From positions 2,994-9,970 of the forward strand of contig MIBD01000055.1 of the NCBI GenBank assembly GCA_001829395.1: a stretch of DNA of 6,977 nucleotides, written 5' to 3'. Made by a program: the position numbers and the translations under genes. The notes beneath the pieces are model-generated. The model did not search any database. It worked only from the letters and a program-made list of their open reading frames with translations, and was not told where the DNA came from. The stretch comes from Spirochaetes bacterium GWF1_49_6 (GTDB lineage Bacteria > Spirochaetota > Brevinematia > Brevinematales > GWF1-51-8). Of the stretch, positions 1 to 5,627 are shown one piece after another (position 1 is the stretch's first letter; the number at the start of each line of letters is the position of its first letter).

Positions 1-906
1 GGAGACCCGGTGAAGAAAACGGGATCGGTCGCCGAGCTTATCAGGGAAAGCATTACCTTCCTGCTACGGGGATCGAAGGTACGCTTCGAGTTCGATTTCC
101 CGAAGGAGTTGTGGCTCGCGAATTTCGACGAGGGGCAGATGAGCCAGGTATTCAGCAACCTGATCATAAACGCACGTGAAGCGATGCCGGAAGGGGGATT
201 ATTGACCGTCGGTATGGAGAACGTCATCTACACCGGAACCCCGCCGATGCCGATAAAACCCGGGAATTACCTGAAGATAGTATTCCGCGATACCGGCAAA
301 GGGATACCTAAGGCCGACCTGAAACGGATATTCGACCCGTATTATACCACAAAACCGTTGGGGCACGGGTTGGGGCTCGCGTCGGTATTTTCCATTCTCA
401 GTAAGCACGAAGGTTATATTTTCGCGGAATCCGAACCCGGACAGTATACCACGTTTTCATTATTCCTCCCCGCGATCGAGGATAACGGGATGATCGATAT
501 TATCAAGAAGACCGGATTGATACTCGGGAAGGGGAAAATTCTCCTGCTGGACGACGATCTGCAAGTGCAGAAAACTGTCGAGAGCATGCTGAGGATATTG
601 GGTTATGAGGTGAAGTGCGCGTCCGACGGGGACGAAGCGATCGGGATGTATAAAAAAGCGGGAGAGGCGGGAAAACCGTATATCGCGGTCCTGCTTGATT
701 TGACCATACCCGGCGGGAAAGGCGGCCTTGATACGTTCCAGATGCTCAAGGAAATCGACCCGAAGGTCAGGGCGATCGTGGTCAGCGGATATTCCAACGA
801 CCCGATTATGGCGAATTATGAGAAGTACGGATTTAGCGGTGTATTGGAGAAGCCCTACAAGATCGAAGCGATCAGTGAAATGCTGTATTCGGTAATCAAT
901 ATATAG
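1..906 (+). CDS. Hybrid sensor histidine kinase, C-terminal part (HATPase + receiver), 5' end outside window
   Basis: This is the C-terminal part of a hybrid two-component kinase; the frame is open to base 1, so the GTG at base 10 is unlikely to be the start. Numbering from that GTG, residues about 40-154 form the HATPase_c ATP-binding domain: N box with N50 and N54, G1 box DTGKG at 94-98, F box around F108, G2 box GHGLG at 118-122. A linker leads to a receiver domain at about 175-298, with acidic pocket D181-D183, phospho-acceptor D230 in LLDLTIPGG, the switch S259 and K281 in LEKPY. The dimerisation helix with the phospho-histidine, and any PAS sensor domains usual for this architecture, must lie upstream. 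The fold implies ATP-dependent autophosphorylation and transfer to D230, probably with onward relay. The signal is unknown. No GC-rich terminator follows; the gene converges with the PilZ gene 76 bp away. Confidence 0.93.
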   Translation, partial: GDPVKKTGSVAELIRESITFLLRGSKVRFEFDFPKELWLANFDEGQMSQVFSNLIINAREAMPEGGLLTVGMENVIYTGTPPMPIKPGNYLKIVFRDTGKGIPKADLKRIFDPYYTTKPLGHGLGLASVFSILSKHEGYIFAESEPGQYTTFSLFLPAIEDNGMIDIIKKTGLILGKGKILLLDDDLQVQKTVESMLRILGYEVKCASDGDEAIGMYKKAGEAGKPYIAVLLDLTIPGGKGGLDTFQMLKEIDPKVRAIVVSGYSNDPIMANYEKYGFSGVLEKPYKIEAISEMLYSVINI

Positions 907-982
907 CAATATAAAAAAGCCAAGATTATCGAAATTTCTTCTAGAATAAGAAATAACGCGGAAAAAGGTAAGCGGATATGAA

Positions 983-1270
983 CTATACTGCCATGAACTG
1001 TACGGCCAAAAACGCGGTATCGTCCATCTCGAGCAAGCGAACTATTTTGCCGCGATAAGTGGAAGCGTTGTTCAACTCCTCAGGCTTAAACGAGAATAAC
1101 GCCCTCTTACCCACATCCCGCTTATCAAGAAGCCCCACAAATTGCTTCTCGATCAGAAGGGACGCGCCGCCGTACGAAATGTTCTTAACTCGGCAGGGGA
1201 TGCATTTTCCATCGATAATCGCTTTCGTCGGAAAATCGGTATCCGCCCGCGGAAATACACGTTGTTCCAT
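983..1270 (-). CDS. Single-domain PilZ protein, probable c-di-GMP receptor
   Basis: The 95-residue product is little more than a PilZ domain. The two c-di-GMP-binding signatures are present: RxxxR at R4-R8 (RVFPR) near the N-terminus and NxSxxG at N30-G35 (NISYGG). Beta-strand-rich sequence with LLI, ALFSF, GKIVRLL and FLAVQF follows, as expected of the barrel. There is no signal peptide or membrane segment, so it should be cytoplasmic. In this family c-di-GMP binding changes contacts with a partner that controls motility, adhesion or exopolysaccharide; the partner here is unknown. The ATG at 1270-1268 has GAGGG six bases upstream. It is divergent from the CBM21 lipoprotein gene and convergent with the kinase, so it is probably monocistronic. 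Confidence 0.88.
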   Translation of the reverse strand: MEQRVFPRADTDFPTKAIIDGKCIPCRVKNISYGGASLLIEKQFVGLLDKRDVGKRALFSFKPEELNNASTYRGKIVRLLEMDDTAFLAVQFMAV

Positions 1271-1296
1271 CTCATACCCTCATTTTTCATTACCCT

Positions 1297-1325
1297 ATTT
1301 TACACCCTTTTCTATTGAAACGCAA
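1297..1325 (-). promoter_or_regulatory. Possible promoter for the PilZ gene
   Basis: Read on the minus strand, TTGCGT (1325-1320) is followed after 17 bp by TAAAAT (1302-1297). This would start transcription near 1290, about 20 bases before the PilZ start codon. The -10 is good but the -35 matches only in TTG, so the call is tentative. Confidence 0.35.
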
Positions 1326-1361
1326 GCCCCCATGAAAAAATAAAAATATTTTCGCAAAAAG

Positions 1362-1390
1362 TTGACACAAAGTGCAATATGCATTAATAT
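1362..1390 (+). promoter_or_regulatory. Sigma70-type promoter of the CBM21 lipoprotein gene
   Basis: A perfect -35 TTGACA (1362-1367) is separated by exactly 17 bp from TAATAT (1385-1390), one base from consensus. Transcription would begin near 1397, giving a 5' leader of about 60 bases before the chosen start at 1460. AGTGCAA occurs both inside the spacer (1371-1377) and in the leader (1424-1430); these copies could be coincidental or a small operator. Confidence 0.75.
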
Positions 1391-1402
1391 TATGCCTTCA
1401 AA

Positions 1403-1419
1403 AAATGCAAATGGCATTT
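1403..1419 (+). other. Small hairpin in the 5' leader
   Basis: AAATGC (1403-1408) can pair with GCATTT (1414-1419) around a five-base loop within the untranslated leader of the CBM21 lipoprotein mRNA. It is AT-rich and weak. It ends about 30 bases before the Shine-Dalgarno and does not hide it. Confidence 0.2.
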
Positions 1420-1449
1420 ATATAGTGCAAATCAATAAATAAGGTTTAT

Positions 1450-1454
1450 GGAGG
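1450..1454 (+). promoter_or_regulatory. Ribosome binding site that fixes the start at 1460
   Basis: GGAGG lies five bases before the ATG at 1460. The in-frame ATG at 1448 overlaps this element and has no comparable site of its own, so the downstream ATG is taken as the true start. Confidence 0.7.
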
Positions 1455-1459
1455 ATCAA

Positions 1460-1993
1460 ATGAGAAACAGAGGTATTTTTACGGCGGTAGCCGTAATCGT
1501 GTTAGGAATGGGTTTTTCCGCGTGTTCGCTTAAGAACGACCGTCCCGTACTCGGGCCCAACGAAGTCGTGATTTCCGATGACGGCGAGACGGTAATTACT
1601 TCCACCAAGGAAGTACAGAAGGCTCCCGCGTTGTCAATCGAATGGAACACTACGAAGAACGTATGGCGTATCAGTCAGGACCTGCTGAAGTACTATAAGT
1701 ACGGCGGCACGGTTTATGTCAGCGGTCAGCTCAAGGTGTCTGCGGGCGTGAATAATATCGCCTACGATAAAGTAGTCGGTATCCGTTATACCACCGATAA
1801 CTGGAAGACCTACAAGGACTATAACGGCTATTGGACGTCGTATAACAGCGCCGCCAATACCGATACGTTCGACATCCTGAGCGAGTCGACCATTCAGCCG
1901 GGTAAGACGGTCAAGTACGCTATCTACTATAAGGTCAGCGGAAAGACTTATTGGGATAACAACAACGGCTTGAACTATACCGCTCAGTTCTAA
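1460..1993 (+). CDS. Exported lipoprotein with a CBM21-like glucan-binding module
   Basis: The 177-residue product starts with a short basic n-region, a hydrophobic stretch (residues 6-18) and a lipobox FSAC with C22, so it should be a membrane-anchored lipoprotein; F at -3 is unusual. An acidic/Ser-Thr linker follows to about 60. Residues about 83-177 match CBM21, the starch/glycogen-binding module of Rhizopus glucoamylase and PP1 glycogen-targeting subunits: the NIAYDKVVGIRYTTDNWK stretch (99-116), the central Y/W-rich segment (119-128), and above all the ending YWDNNNGLNY (164-173), the family's hallmark. W115, W165 and nearby tyrosines are candidate sugar-stacking residues. No catalytic domain is present, so the inferred role is surface or periplasmic binding of alpha-glucan. 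The start was chosen by the GGAGG five bases upstream. It is monocistronic between its own promoter and terminator. Ligand and exact localisation are inferred. Confidence 0.82.
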   Translation: MRNRGIFTAVAVIVLGMGFSACSLKNDRPVLGPNEVVISDDGETVITSTKEVQKAPALSIEWNTTKNVWRISQDLLKYYKYGGTVYVSGQLKVSAGVNNIAYDKVVGIRYTTDNWKTYKDYNGYWTSYNSAANTDTFDILSESTIQPGKTVKYAIYYKVSGKTYWDNNNGLNYTAQF

Positions 1994-2013
1994 ATCTATC
2001 AAAAAAACATGAG

Positions 2014-2040
2014 GCCGTCCCGTCATGGGACGGCTTTTTT
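2014..2040 (+). terminator. Intrinsic terminator after the CBM21 lipoprotein gene
   Basis: GCCGTCCC (2014-2021) pairs perfectly with GGGACGGC (2027-2034) around the loop GTCAT and is followed by six T. A run of seven A (2001-2007) upstream could extend the stem. The same eight-base arms recur in the terminator at 5583-5610. Confidence 0.92.
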
Positions 2041-2053
2041 GTCACCGCGTGAC
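2041..2053 (+). other. Second hairpin abutting the terminator
   Basis: GTCAC (2041-2045) and GTGAC (2049-2053) form a perfect five-base stem with loop CGC immediately after the T run. It has no T tract of its own and may only back up the terminator or protect the 3' end. Confidence 0.35.
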
Positions 2054-2169
2054 GGTTTATCCTCGGACGAAGTACGGGAGCTAACCCCGATCTAGTTCTA
2101 GTCATTAATATCAAAAAGCCGCCTGCAAAAATAAATGCAGCTATCCAGGATTAGAAATGACGTTTTTAA

Positions 2170-2198
2170 TTGACTCCTGTTTTATTTAATATTATACT
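2170..2198 (+). promoter_or_regulatory. Sigma70-type promoter of the repeat lipoprotein gene
   Basis: TTGACT (2170-2175) and TATACT (2193-2198) are each one base from consensus and separated by exactly 17 bp. Transcription would begin near 2205, about 30 bases before the start codon. The stretch 2054-2169 before it shows no coding signal; it holds only a weak CTGCA/TGCAG hairpin (2123-2127/2136-2140). Confidence 0.72.
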
Positions 2199-2225
2199 GT
2201 TTAAGAAAGTACACTATAGAATGAT

Positions 2226-2230
2226 GGAGG
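2226..2230 (+). promoter_or_regulatory. Ribosome binding site of the repeat lipoprotein gene
   Basis: GGAGG ends four bases before the ATG at 2235. It sits in an ATGGAGG block like those before the other two lipoprotein genes, but here the upstream ATG at 2224 is out of frame. Confidence 0.65.
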
Positions 2231-2234
2231 GAGT

Positions 2235-4040
2235 ATGAAAAGATCAGGTATGATTTCATTAATCGTATTGTCGGGTATCGTACTATCCTGTACAATTACC
2301 CCAGACCCCAACGATGGGACGCCGGTTGTGCCGGACAGTATCACTATCACTTCCCCGGCGGTGAATGCGGCCGTAGGCGTGCCATTCACTATCAACGGGA
2401 GTTTTACCGGGAAAGTGGTAACCATCGAAGTGAACGGGAAAGCTGCGGCCATCGTGAACAATACATGGGCGATCACTTATACGTCGAACGATATGCTGCC
2501 GTTGGGGATGAAGCAGTTCGATGCGTTTGGGAAGAACTCCTTCGGCACGACTTTGGTAACGGCATCGCGTGTGTTCAATATCACAAACAATGGGTCTTTA
2601 TTACCCGGTTTCACGGTCAGCGGAATGTTGACAGGTTACTATTCCACAAATTGGAAAGTAGTCGGGATTCTGAACGGTGATCCCGGGTTTGTGTATGCCG
2701 TCATGAATTCCAGTAATTATTCATTTGTAGTAAATCAGGGCGATAGCCTCGAGTTCTTCGCGTTCCTTGATAATAATCCGGCGGATGGATTTTTTGACTC
2801 TCTGTATGAGTACTTATTAGCCAGTAATATAATCGTTCTGAATGCGATCAGTAACGATATTTCTACTAATATCGACATTCCCGATATCAGTTCCTACATA
2901 GTTTCTATGTCGTTGACAAATAATTCGTTCGGTTATCCTATGGGGGTATTTCTGCTGCAGCCGTATTCGCTGATGATTTATAATTCGGGTTCCTCAACCG
3001 CGAGTATTGTCAATGAATCGGTTAATGTGAGTTGTGTAAGCGGAACCATCCTGTATTACGGTTTCTATATCGATGCAAACCAAAATGACAAGTTCGATCT
3101 TAACTTGGTAGATGGTACCGGTGAAAGTTATAGTGTGATTGGATACTATATTCTGACAAATAACGAAAACTTCCATATGAAGTTCAATTCGCATGTAATT
3201 TCCGGGACGGTAAGCGGGAGCGGCGCGGCGGATATGTCCATCGCCCGCTATGCATGGGGTCCGACCTACTGGCAGGGGAATATTTCCGGCGGCAGTTATC
3301 AGATTAACTTCTACTCGGATGCCCAAGGCGGAGCAAACATGTCATTTTACCCCGGGGCTGTTCTAGTATACCATGACGTGAACGGGGACAATTACTTTAG
3401 CTCGAGTATCGATAAAGCGGTATACTCGCAGAATAGTTTCACGATTACCAATCTTGACGGTGCGGGTCATACGCTCGATTTTAACGTCCATAAATATACA
3501 TTTTACTACAACGCCTCCGGGGATGATGCCGCGGATTTCCTGATCCGGTTGGATTATGGTTCTTCAACGGGCGGGGTTTCCCAGGCAATCACAGCGTATA
3601 AAAACGCCGATCAGACCAATAACTTTATCTATATCACATGGGACCAGAATAAGGATGGGATTGGCCAATTTGTTGAGCCAAGCTCGGTGTTAAACTTCGA
3701 TTTAGTGACCGAGCCTACCTATACGATGAACATGGAGTATCAGAGATTATTGATATATGTCACTATCAGCAATTCCGCAGCATTGGCATCTTATAATCAT
3801 CCCAGATTCGAAGTTCAGGGTTATTTCTACGATACTACCCATCCGGCGGAAGATTGCGTTTTAACGAATTACTGGATTACCAATAAGCCCCCTAATTCAA
3901 TCGGTTATTTAACGGTTTATGACGATATTAATAACGATACGAATCACGATTCGTTTTCGGAACCTATTATTAACACGAACAATCCCATTTTATACGGTAA
4001 TTTTGGTACAACGAACGTGATCGTTTATATAACGAATTAA
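2235..4040 (+). CDS. Large surface lipoprotein: Ig-like domain plus five degenerate Asp/Asn-loop repeats
   Basis: I do not recognise a named family for this 601-residue protein. A lipoprotein signal peptide ends at VLSC with C19, followed by a Pro/Asp/Asn-rich tether. Residues about 33-117 look like a bacterial Ig-like domain (SITITSPAVNAAVGVPFTI and the following alternating strands). The remainder is beta-rich and splits into about five units starting near residues 126, 222, 320, 420 and 505. Each contains an acidic loop: D179-D188 (DNNPADGFFD), D280-D288 (DANQNDKFD), D381-D393 (begins DVNGDNYF), D470-E481 (begins DQNKDG) and D563-E576 (begins DDINND). The loops recur every 89-101 residues and resemble Ca-binding DxNxDG loops. 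There is no catalytic motif. It is probably an anchored adhesin, scaffold or binding protein; calcium binding is inference. The gene has its own promoter and terminator. Confidence 0.8.
   Translation: MKRSGMISLIVLSGIVLSCTITPDPNDGTPVVPDSITITSPAVNAAVGVPFTINGSFTGKVVTIEVNGKAAAIVNNTWAITYTSNDMLPLGMKQFDAFGKNSFGTTLVTASRVFNITNNGSLLPGFTVSGMLTGYYSTNWKVVGILNGDPGFVYAVMNSSNYSFVVNQGDSLEFFAFLDNNPADGFFDSLYEYLLASNIIVLNAISNDISTNIDIPDISSYIVSMSLTNNSFGYPMGVFLLQPYSLMIYNSGSSTASIVNESVNVSCVSGTILYYGFYIDANQNDKFDLNLVDGTGESYSVIGYYILTNNENFHMKFNSHVISGTVSGSGAADMSIARYAWGPTYWQGNISGGSYQINFYSDAQGGANMSFYPGAVLVYHDVNGDNYFSSSIDKAVYSQNSFTITNLDGAGHTLDFNVHKYTFYYNASGDDAADFLIRLDYGSSTGGVSQAITAYKNADQTNNFIYITWDQNKDGIGQFVEPSSVLNFDLVTEPTYTMNMEYQRLLIYVTISNSAALASYNHPRFEVQGYFYDTTHPAEDCVLTNYWITNKPPNSIGYLTVYDDINNDTNHDSFSEPIINTNNPILYGNFGTTNVIVYITN
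2607..4037 (+). repeat. Five degenerate protein repeats of about 90-100 residues
   Basis: The encoded repeats are visible only at protein level. Each begins with a strand of the type VSGxLTG, ISGTVSG or IYVTIS, runs through alternating hydrophobic strands to an aromatic strand (FFAFLD, YYGFYID, VLVYHD, FIYITWD, LTVYDD), then the Asp/Asn loop, and closes with a short strand ending in an I/V/F-rich segment. Unit boundaries are approximate. Confidence 0.5.
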
Positions 4041-4057
4041 ACAAATTGACGATGACG

Positions 4058-4086
4058 GGGGCTGTCCTAAAAGGCAGCCCCTTTTT
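4058..4086 (+). terminator. Intrinsic terminator after the repeat lipoprotein gene
   Basis: GGGGCTG (4058-4064) pairs with CAGCCCC (4075-4081); with one bulged T, CC/GG add two inner pairs around a TAAAA loop. Five T follow, then GTATTTTT. It lies 17 bp after the stop codon. Confidence 0.9.
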
Positions 4087-4092
4087 GTATTT

Positions 4093-4175
4093 TTAAAACA
4101 AAGTTGCGGATTTTAACCATCTCTCTTCCCCGGCGGAATCGATAATACAGTACTGCGGATATCATGCCGGACGCG
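4093..4175 (-). pseudogene. Decayed fragment resembling the neighbouring GNAT acetyltransferase gene
   Basis: The plus-strand segment 4132-4175 aligns with 5922-5969, inside the GNAT gene, at 37 of 44 compared bases with two gaps. The last 21 bases differ at one position, and six of the seven mismatches are transitions. Read on the minus strand it gives RVRHDIR, identical to GNAT residues 44-50. After a one-base deletion the frame continues as YCIIDSAGEERWLKSA, which lines up with GNAT residues 52-67 (HRIVDSTASEMREIRE). It then runs to a stop at 4095-4093. No start codon or acetyl-CoA motif is retained, so it cannot be functional. It is either an old partial duplicate or the remnant of a second related gene. 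A plus-strand ORF overlaps part of it, which leaves some doubt. Confidence 0.45.
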
Positions 4176-4190
4176 AGGGAGTTCCGCCCG

Positions 4191-4322
4191 ATGAACCGTT
4201 ATACTATGAAGGAATGGGTGTTTATCGCGCGGAAGAACCCCGCGGATTATTTCAACGATCTCCCGCTGTTCGAAGAATCGATCGGATTTGTAAAATCACT
4301 TAAGAATAAAATTAATTATTGA
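4191..4322 (+). CDS. Small ORF or gene remnant of unknown function (43 residues)
   Basis: From the ATG at 4191 the frame encodes 43 residues, including MKEWVFIARKNPADYF and a charged helical tail ending KNKINY. AGGGAG lies nine bases upstream; an alternative in-frame ATG at 4164 (52 residues) has no clear Shine-Dalgarno and falls in the decayed GNAT fragment. The codon choice (GCG, CCG, CGG, TTC, AAC and ATC frequent) matches the GC-richer genes in the window rather than the AT-rich pair just downstream, which argues that it is or was coding. No promoter is evident, and its TGA overlaps the -35 of the next gene. It could be a genuine small protein or the tail of a lost gene; I cannot assign a family. 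Confidence 0.35.
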   Translation: MNRYTMKEWVFIARKNPADYFNDLPLFEESIGFVKSLKNKINY

Positions 4323-4347
4323 CAATATTTTTAAATTATAATAAAAT
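4319..4347 (+). promoter_or_regulatory. Promoter of the AT-rich lipoprotein/barrel operon
   Basis: Perfect TTGACA (4319-4324), 17 bp, then TAAAAT (4342-4347). A better -10 hexamer TATAAT (4337-4342) is present, but its 12-bp spacing is too short. The surrounding bases are almost all A/T, which favours melting but also makes chance -10 matches common. Confidence 0.65.
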
Positions 4348-4361
4348 TATAAAAATAAAAT

Positions 4362-4366
4362 GGAGG
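4362..4366 (+). promoter_or_regulatory. Ribosome binding site that fixes the start at 4372
   Basis: GGAGG lies five bases before the ATG at 4372. The in-frame ATG at 4360 overlaps it and is preceded only by A/T, so 4372 is the likelier start. The arrangement mirrors that at 1448-1462. Confidence 0.68.
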
Positions 4367-4371
4367 AGTTT

Positions 4372-4845
4372 ATGAAAAGTAGAACCTTGTGTGTTTTAGC
4401 GATTTTTTCTTTCTTTTTGCTCAATTCCTGTTTAAGCTCATTACTGGGGGACTTAGATCAACCAGACGGGGTTGTATATGCTTATGTTTATACGGAAACG
4501 AGTAATTTTGTTTTTATGCAAAAATATACACGCAATAAAACAGAAACTATAAATACGAATTTTATATTTGATCCATATTCATTAGAATGGGCAAGTTTAA
4601 CTTCTAAGGGGTATACTAATTGGTATGTGGTATATATTTCCATGTATGAAATCGCTTTACCTCTTAAGTTTAATTGGGGTTATGGAGTCGCAGGCGGGCC
4701 GGTTAATTTGGTTAATTCCAGTTTTATCGAGCTCAGTGATCTTACTGATTTTTACGATGTACGATATTTTAACTATGCTCTGGTCATCTCGAATAACGTG
4801 AAATATAAAGGTTTTCCGAAATTCGGCCTTGTAGAAAGATATTAA
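4372..4845 (+). CDS. Small AT-rich lipoprotein of unknown function
   Basis: The 157-residue product has a basic start (MKSR), a hydrophobic core (residues 6-17) and a lipobox LNSC with C20, so it should be a lipoprotein. The mature part is rich in Tyr, Phe, Asn and Ser with alternating strands (VVYAYVYTE, NFVFMQKYT, NWYVVYISMYEIALPLKFNW), which suggests a small beta-sandwich or barrel-like fold. I recognise no family. The gene has about 28% G+C over 4561-4620 (17 of 60 bases), far below the 52% counted at 541-600 and 1621-1680. Only 19 bp separate it from the next gene, which shares its composition, so the two are almost certainly co-transcribed and may act together at the outer membrane. Confidence 0.75.
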   Translation: MKSRTLCVLAIFSFFLLNSCLSSLLGDLDQPDGVVYAYVYTETSNFVFMQKYTRNKTETINTNFIFDPYSLEWASLTSKGYTNWYVVYISMYEIALPLKFNWGYGVAGGPVNLVNSSFIELSDLTDFYDVRYFNYALVISNNVKYKGFPKFGLVERY

Positions 4846-4864
4846 ATAAAAAAGGAGAAAAAAC

Positions 4865-5560
4865 ATGAATAATAGAATTATTCTAGCTTTTTTGGCATTA
4901 GGTTTATTGCTACCCTCTTTCGGTTTCTCTCAAATTACTAATGTAGAACCACAAAATCCTCAGTTACCGGATACGGAGTTTATCTTTGGGCAAAGTCATA
5001 CTTTTCTTTTTATTGGTTTAGATAGTGGGCAGACCTTTAGTATAAAAAATCCTCAAGATATTTCATCAGCTATGCTTTTTACTTTGGGAATTGGCACCCT
5101 TGGACATGGGGATAGTTCAACCTTTTTTGATTTTAATCTCATTTTAGGCTTTAATAGCATGTCTACTATTGAAGGATTAACTTTCCCTTCGGGGGGAATG
5201 ATTGCAAAGTGCGACATGGATTTTGGGCTTGGAATAAATTTTGCAAATATTTTCCGTAGTGGTGAAAGATATCCGTTAAAAAATATCGGATTACGCTTTG
5301 ATATTACTATTGATTATACAGTCGGTTGGTCCTATTCAGCAATTAATAATTATCTTGTTCAAAAACCAAACTTTTCTTATATTACATTAGGACCATCGAT
5401 GAGTGTGAATTTAGGATATTATTTTTCAAAGGACTTCGGAATATTATTAAAATTCAAGAACTATTTAATCCATGATGTTATCGATATTTCCCCCGGCGGG
5501 GGCGGTTTTCAGGATACGGTTACTTATGTACCAAGCGTGTATTTAGGAATAATGTTCTAA
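4865..5560 (+). CDS. Putative outer-membrane beta-barrel protein, unknown function
   Basis: The 231-residue product has a Sec signal peptide (hydrophobic residues 5-19, likely cleavage after S22 in GFSQ). The mature chain alternates polar and hydrophobic residues in strands of 8-12 residues with Gly and aromatics at the ends (MLFTLGIGTLG, FFDFNLILGF, LRFDITIDYTVGW, YITLGPSMSVNLGYYF, FGILLKFKNYL). It ends in VYLGIMF with a terminal Phe, the classic sorting signal of outer-membrane barrels. About 200 mature residues would fit an 8-strand barrel; the strand count is a guess. GGAG sits seven bases before the ATG. It follows the AT-rich lipoprotein gene by 19 bp and is equally AT-rich (17 of 60 bases G+C at 4861-4920). 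A lipoprotein/barrel partnership is inference. No specific family recognised. Confidence 0.75.
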   Translation: MNNRIILAFLALGLLLPSFGFSQITNVEPQNPQLPDTEFIFGQSHTFLFIGLDSGQTFSIKNPQDISSAMLFTLGIGTLGHGDSSTFFDFNLILGFNSMSTIEGLTFPSGGMIAKCDMDFGLGINFANIFRSGERYPLKNIGLRFDITIDYTVGWSYSAINNYLVQKPNFSYITLGPSMSVNLGYYFSKDFGILLKFKNYLIHDVIDISPGGGGFQDTVTYVPSVYLGIMF

Positions 5561-5582
5561 TATTGTTTATTTAAATACTTTG

Positions 5583-5610
5583 GCCGTCCCTTCCGAGGGA
5601 CGGCATTTTT
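5583..5610 (+). terminator. Intrinsic terminator after the barrel gene
   Basis: GCCGTCCC (5583-5590) pairs perfectly with GGGACGGC (5597-5604) around the loop TTCCGA, followed by A and five T. It lies between two convergent genes. On the minus strand the hairpin also forms 18 bases past the GNAT stop, but with only a poor T tract (CAAAGTATTT), so it may weakly serve that operon too. Confidence 0.9.
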
Positions 5611-5627
5611 ATATACAGACAAACCGT

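Noticed and set aside
460..909. 149-residue minus-strand open frame
   Set aside because: It is fully antisense to the receiver and ATPase domains of the kinase, which carry all expected motifs.
934..954. Inverted repeat ATTTCTT/AAGAAAT between kinase and PilZ genes
   Set aside because: The stem is seven pairs, all but one A/T, with no T tract; too weak to call a terminator.
1448..1459. ATG at 1448 as the start of the CBM21 lipoprotein
   Set aside because: It overlaps the GGAGG that serves the ATG at 1460, and starting at 1460 gives a better basic n-region for the signal peptide.
1634..2026. 130-residue minus-strand frame opposite the CBM21 lipoprotein
   Set aside because: Its start lies in the plus-strand terminator and the plus-strand protein has clear signal peptide and domain motifs.
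2994..3326. 110-residue minus-strand frame inside the repeat lipoprotein gene
   Set aside because: Shadow of the 601-residue protein, no RBS or recognisable domain.
4097..4294. Second plus-strand open frame through the 4.1-4.3 kb gap (contains QYCGYHAGREG)
   Set aside because: No start codon near its beginning and codon choice poorer than the frame ending at 4322; probably an overlap artefact.
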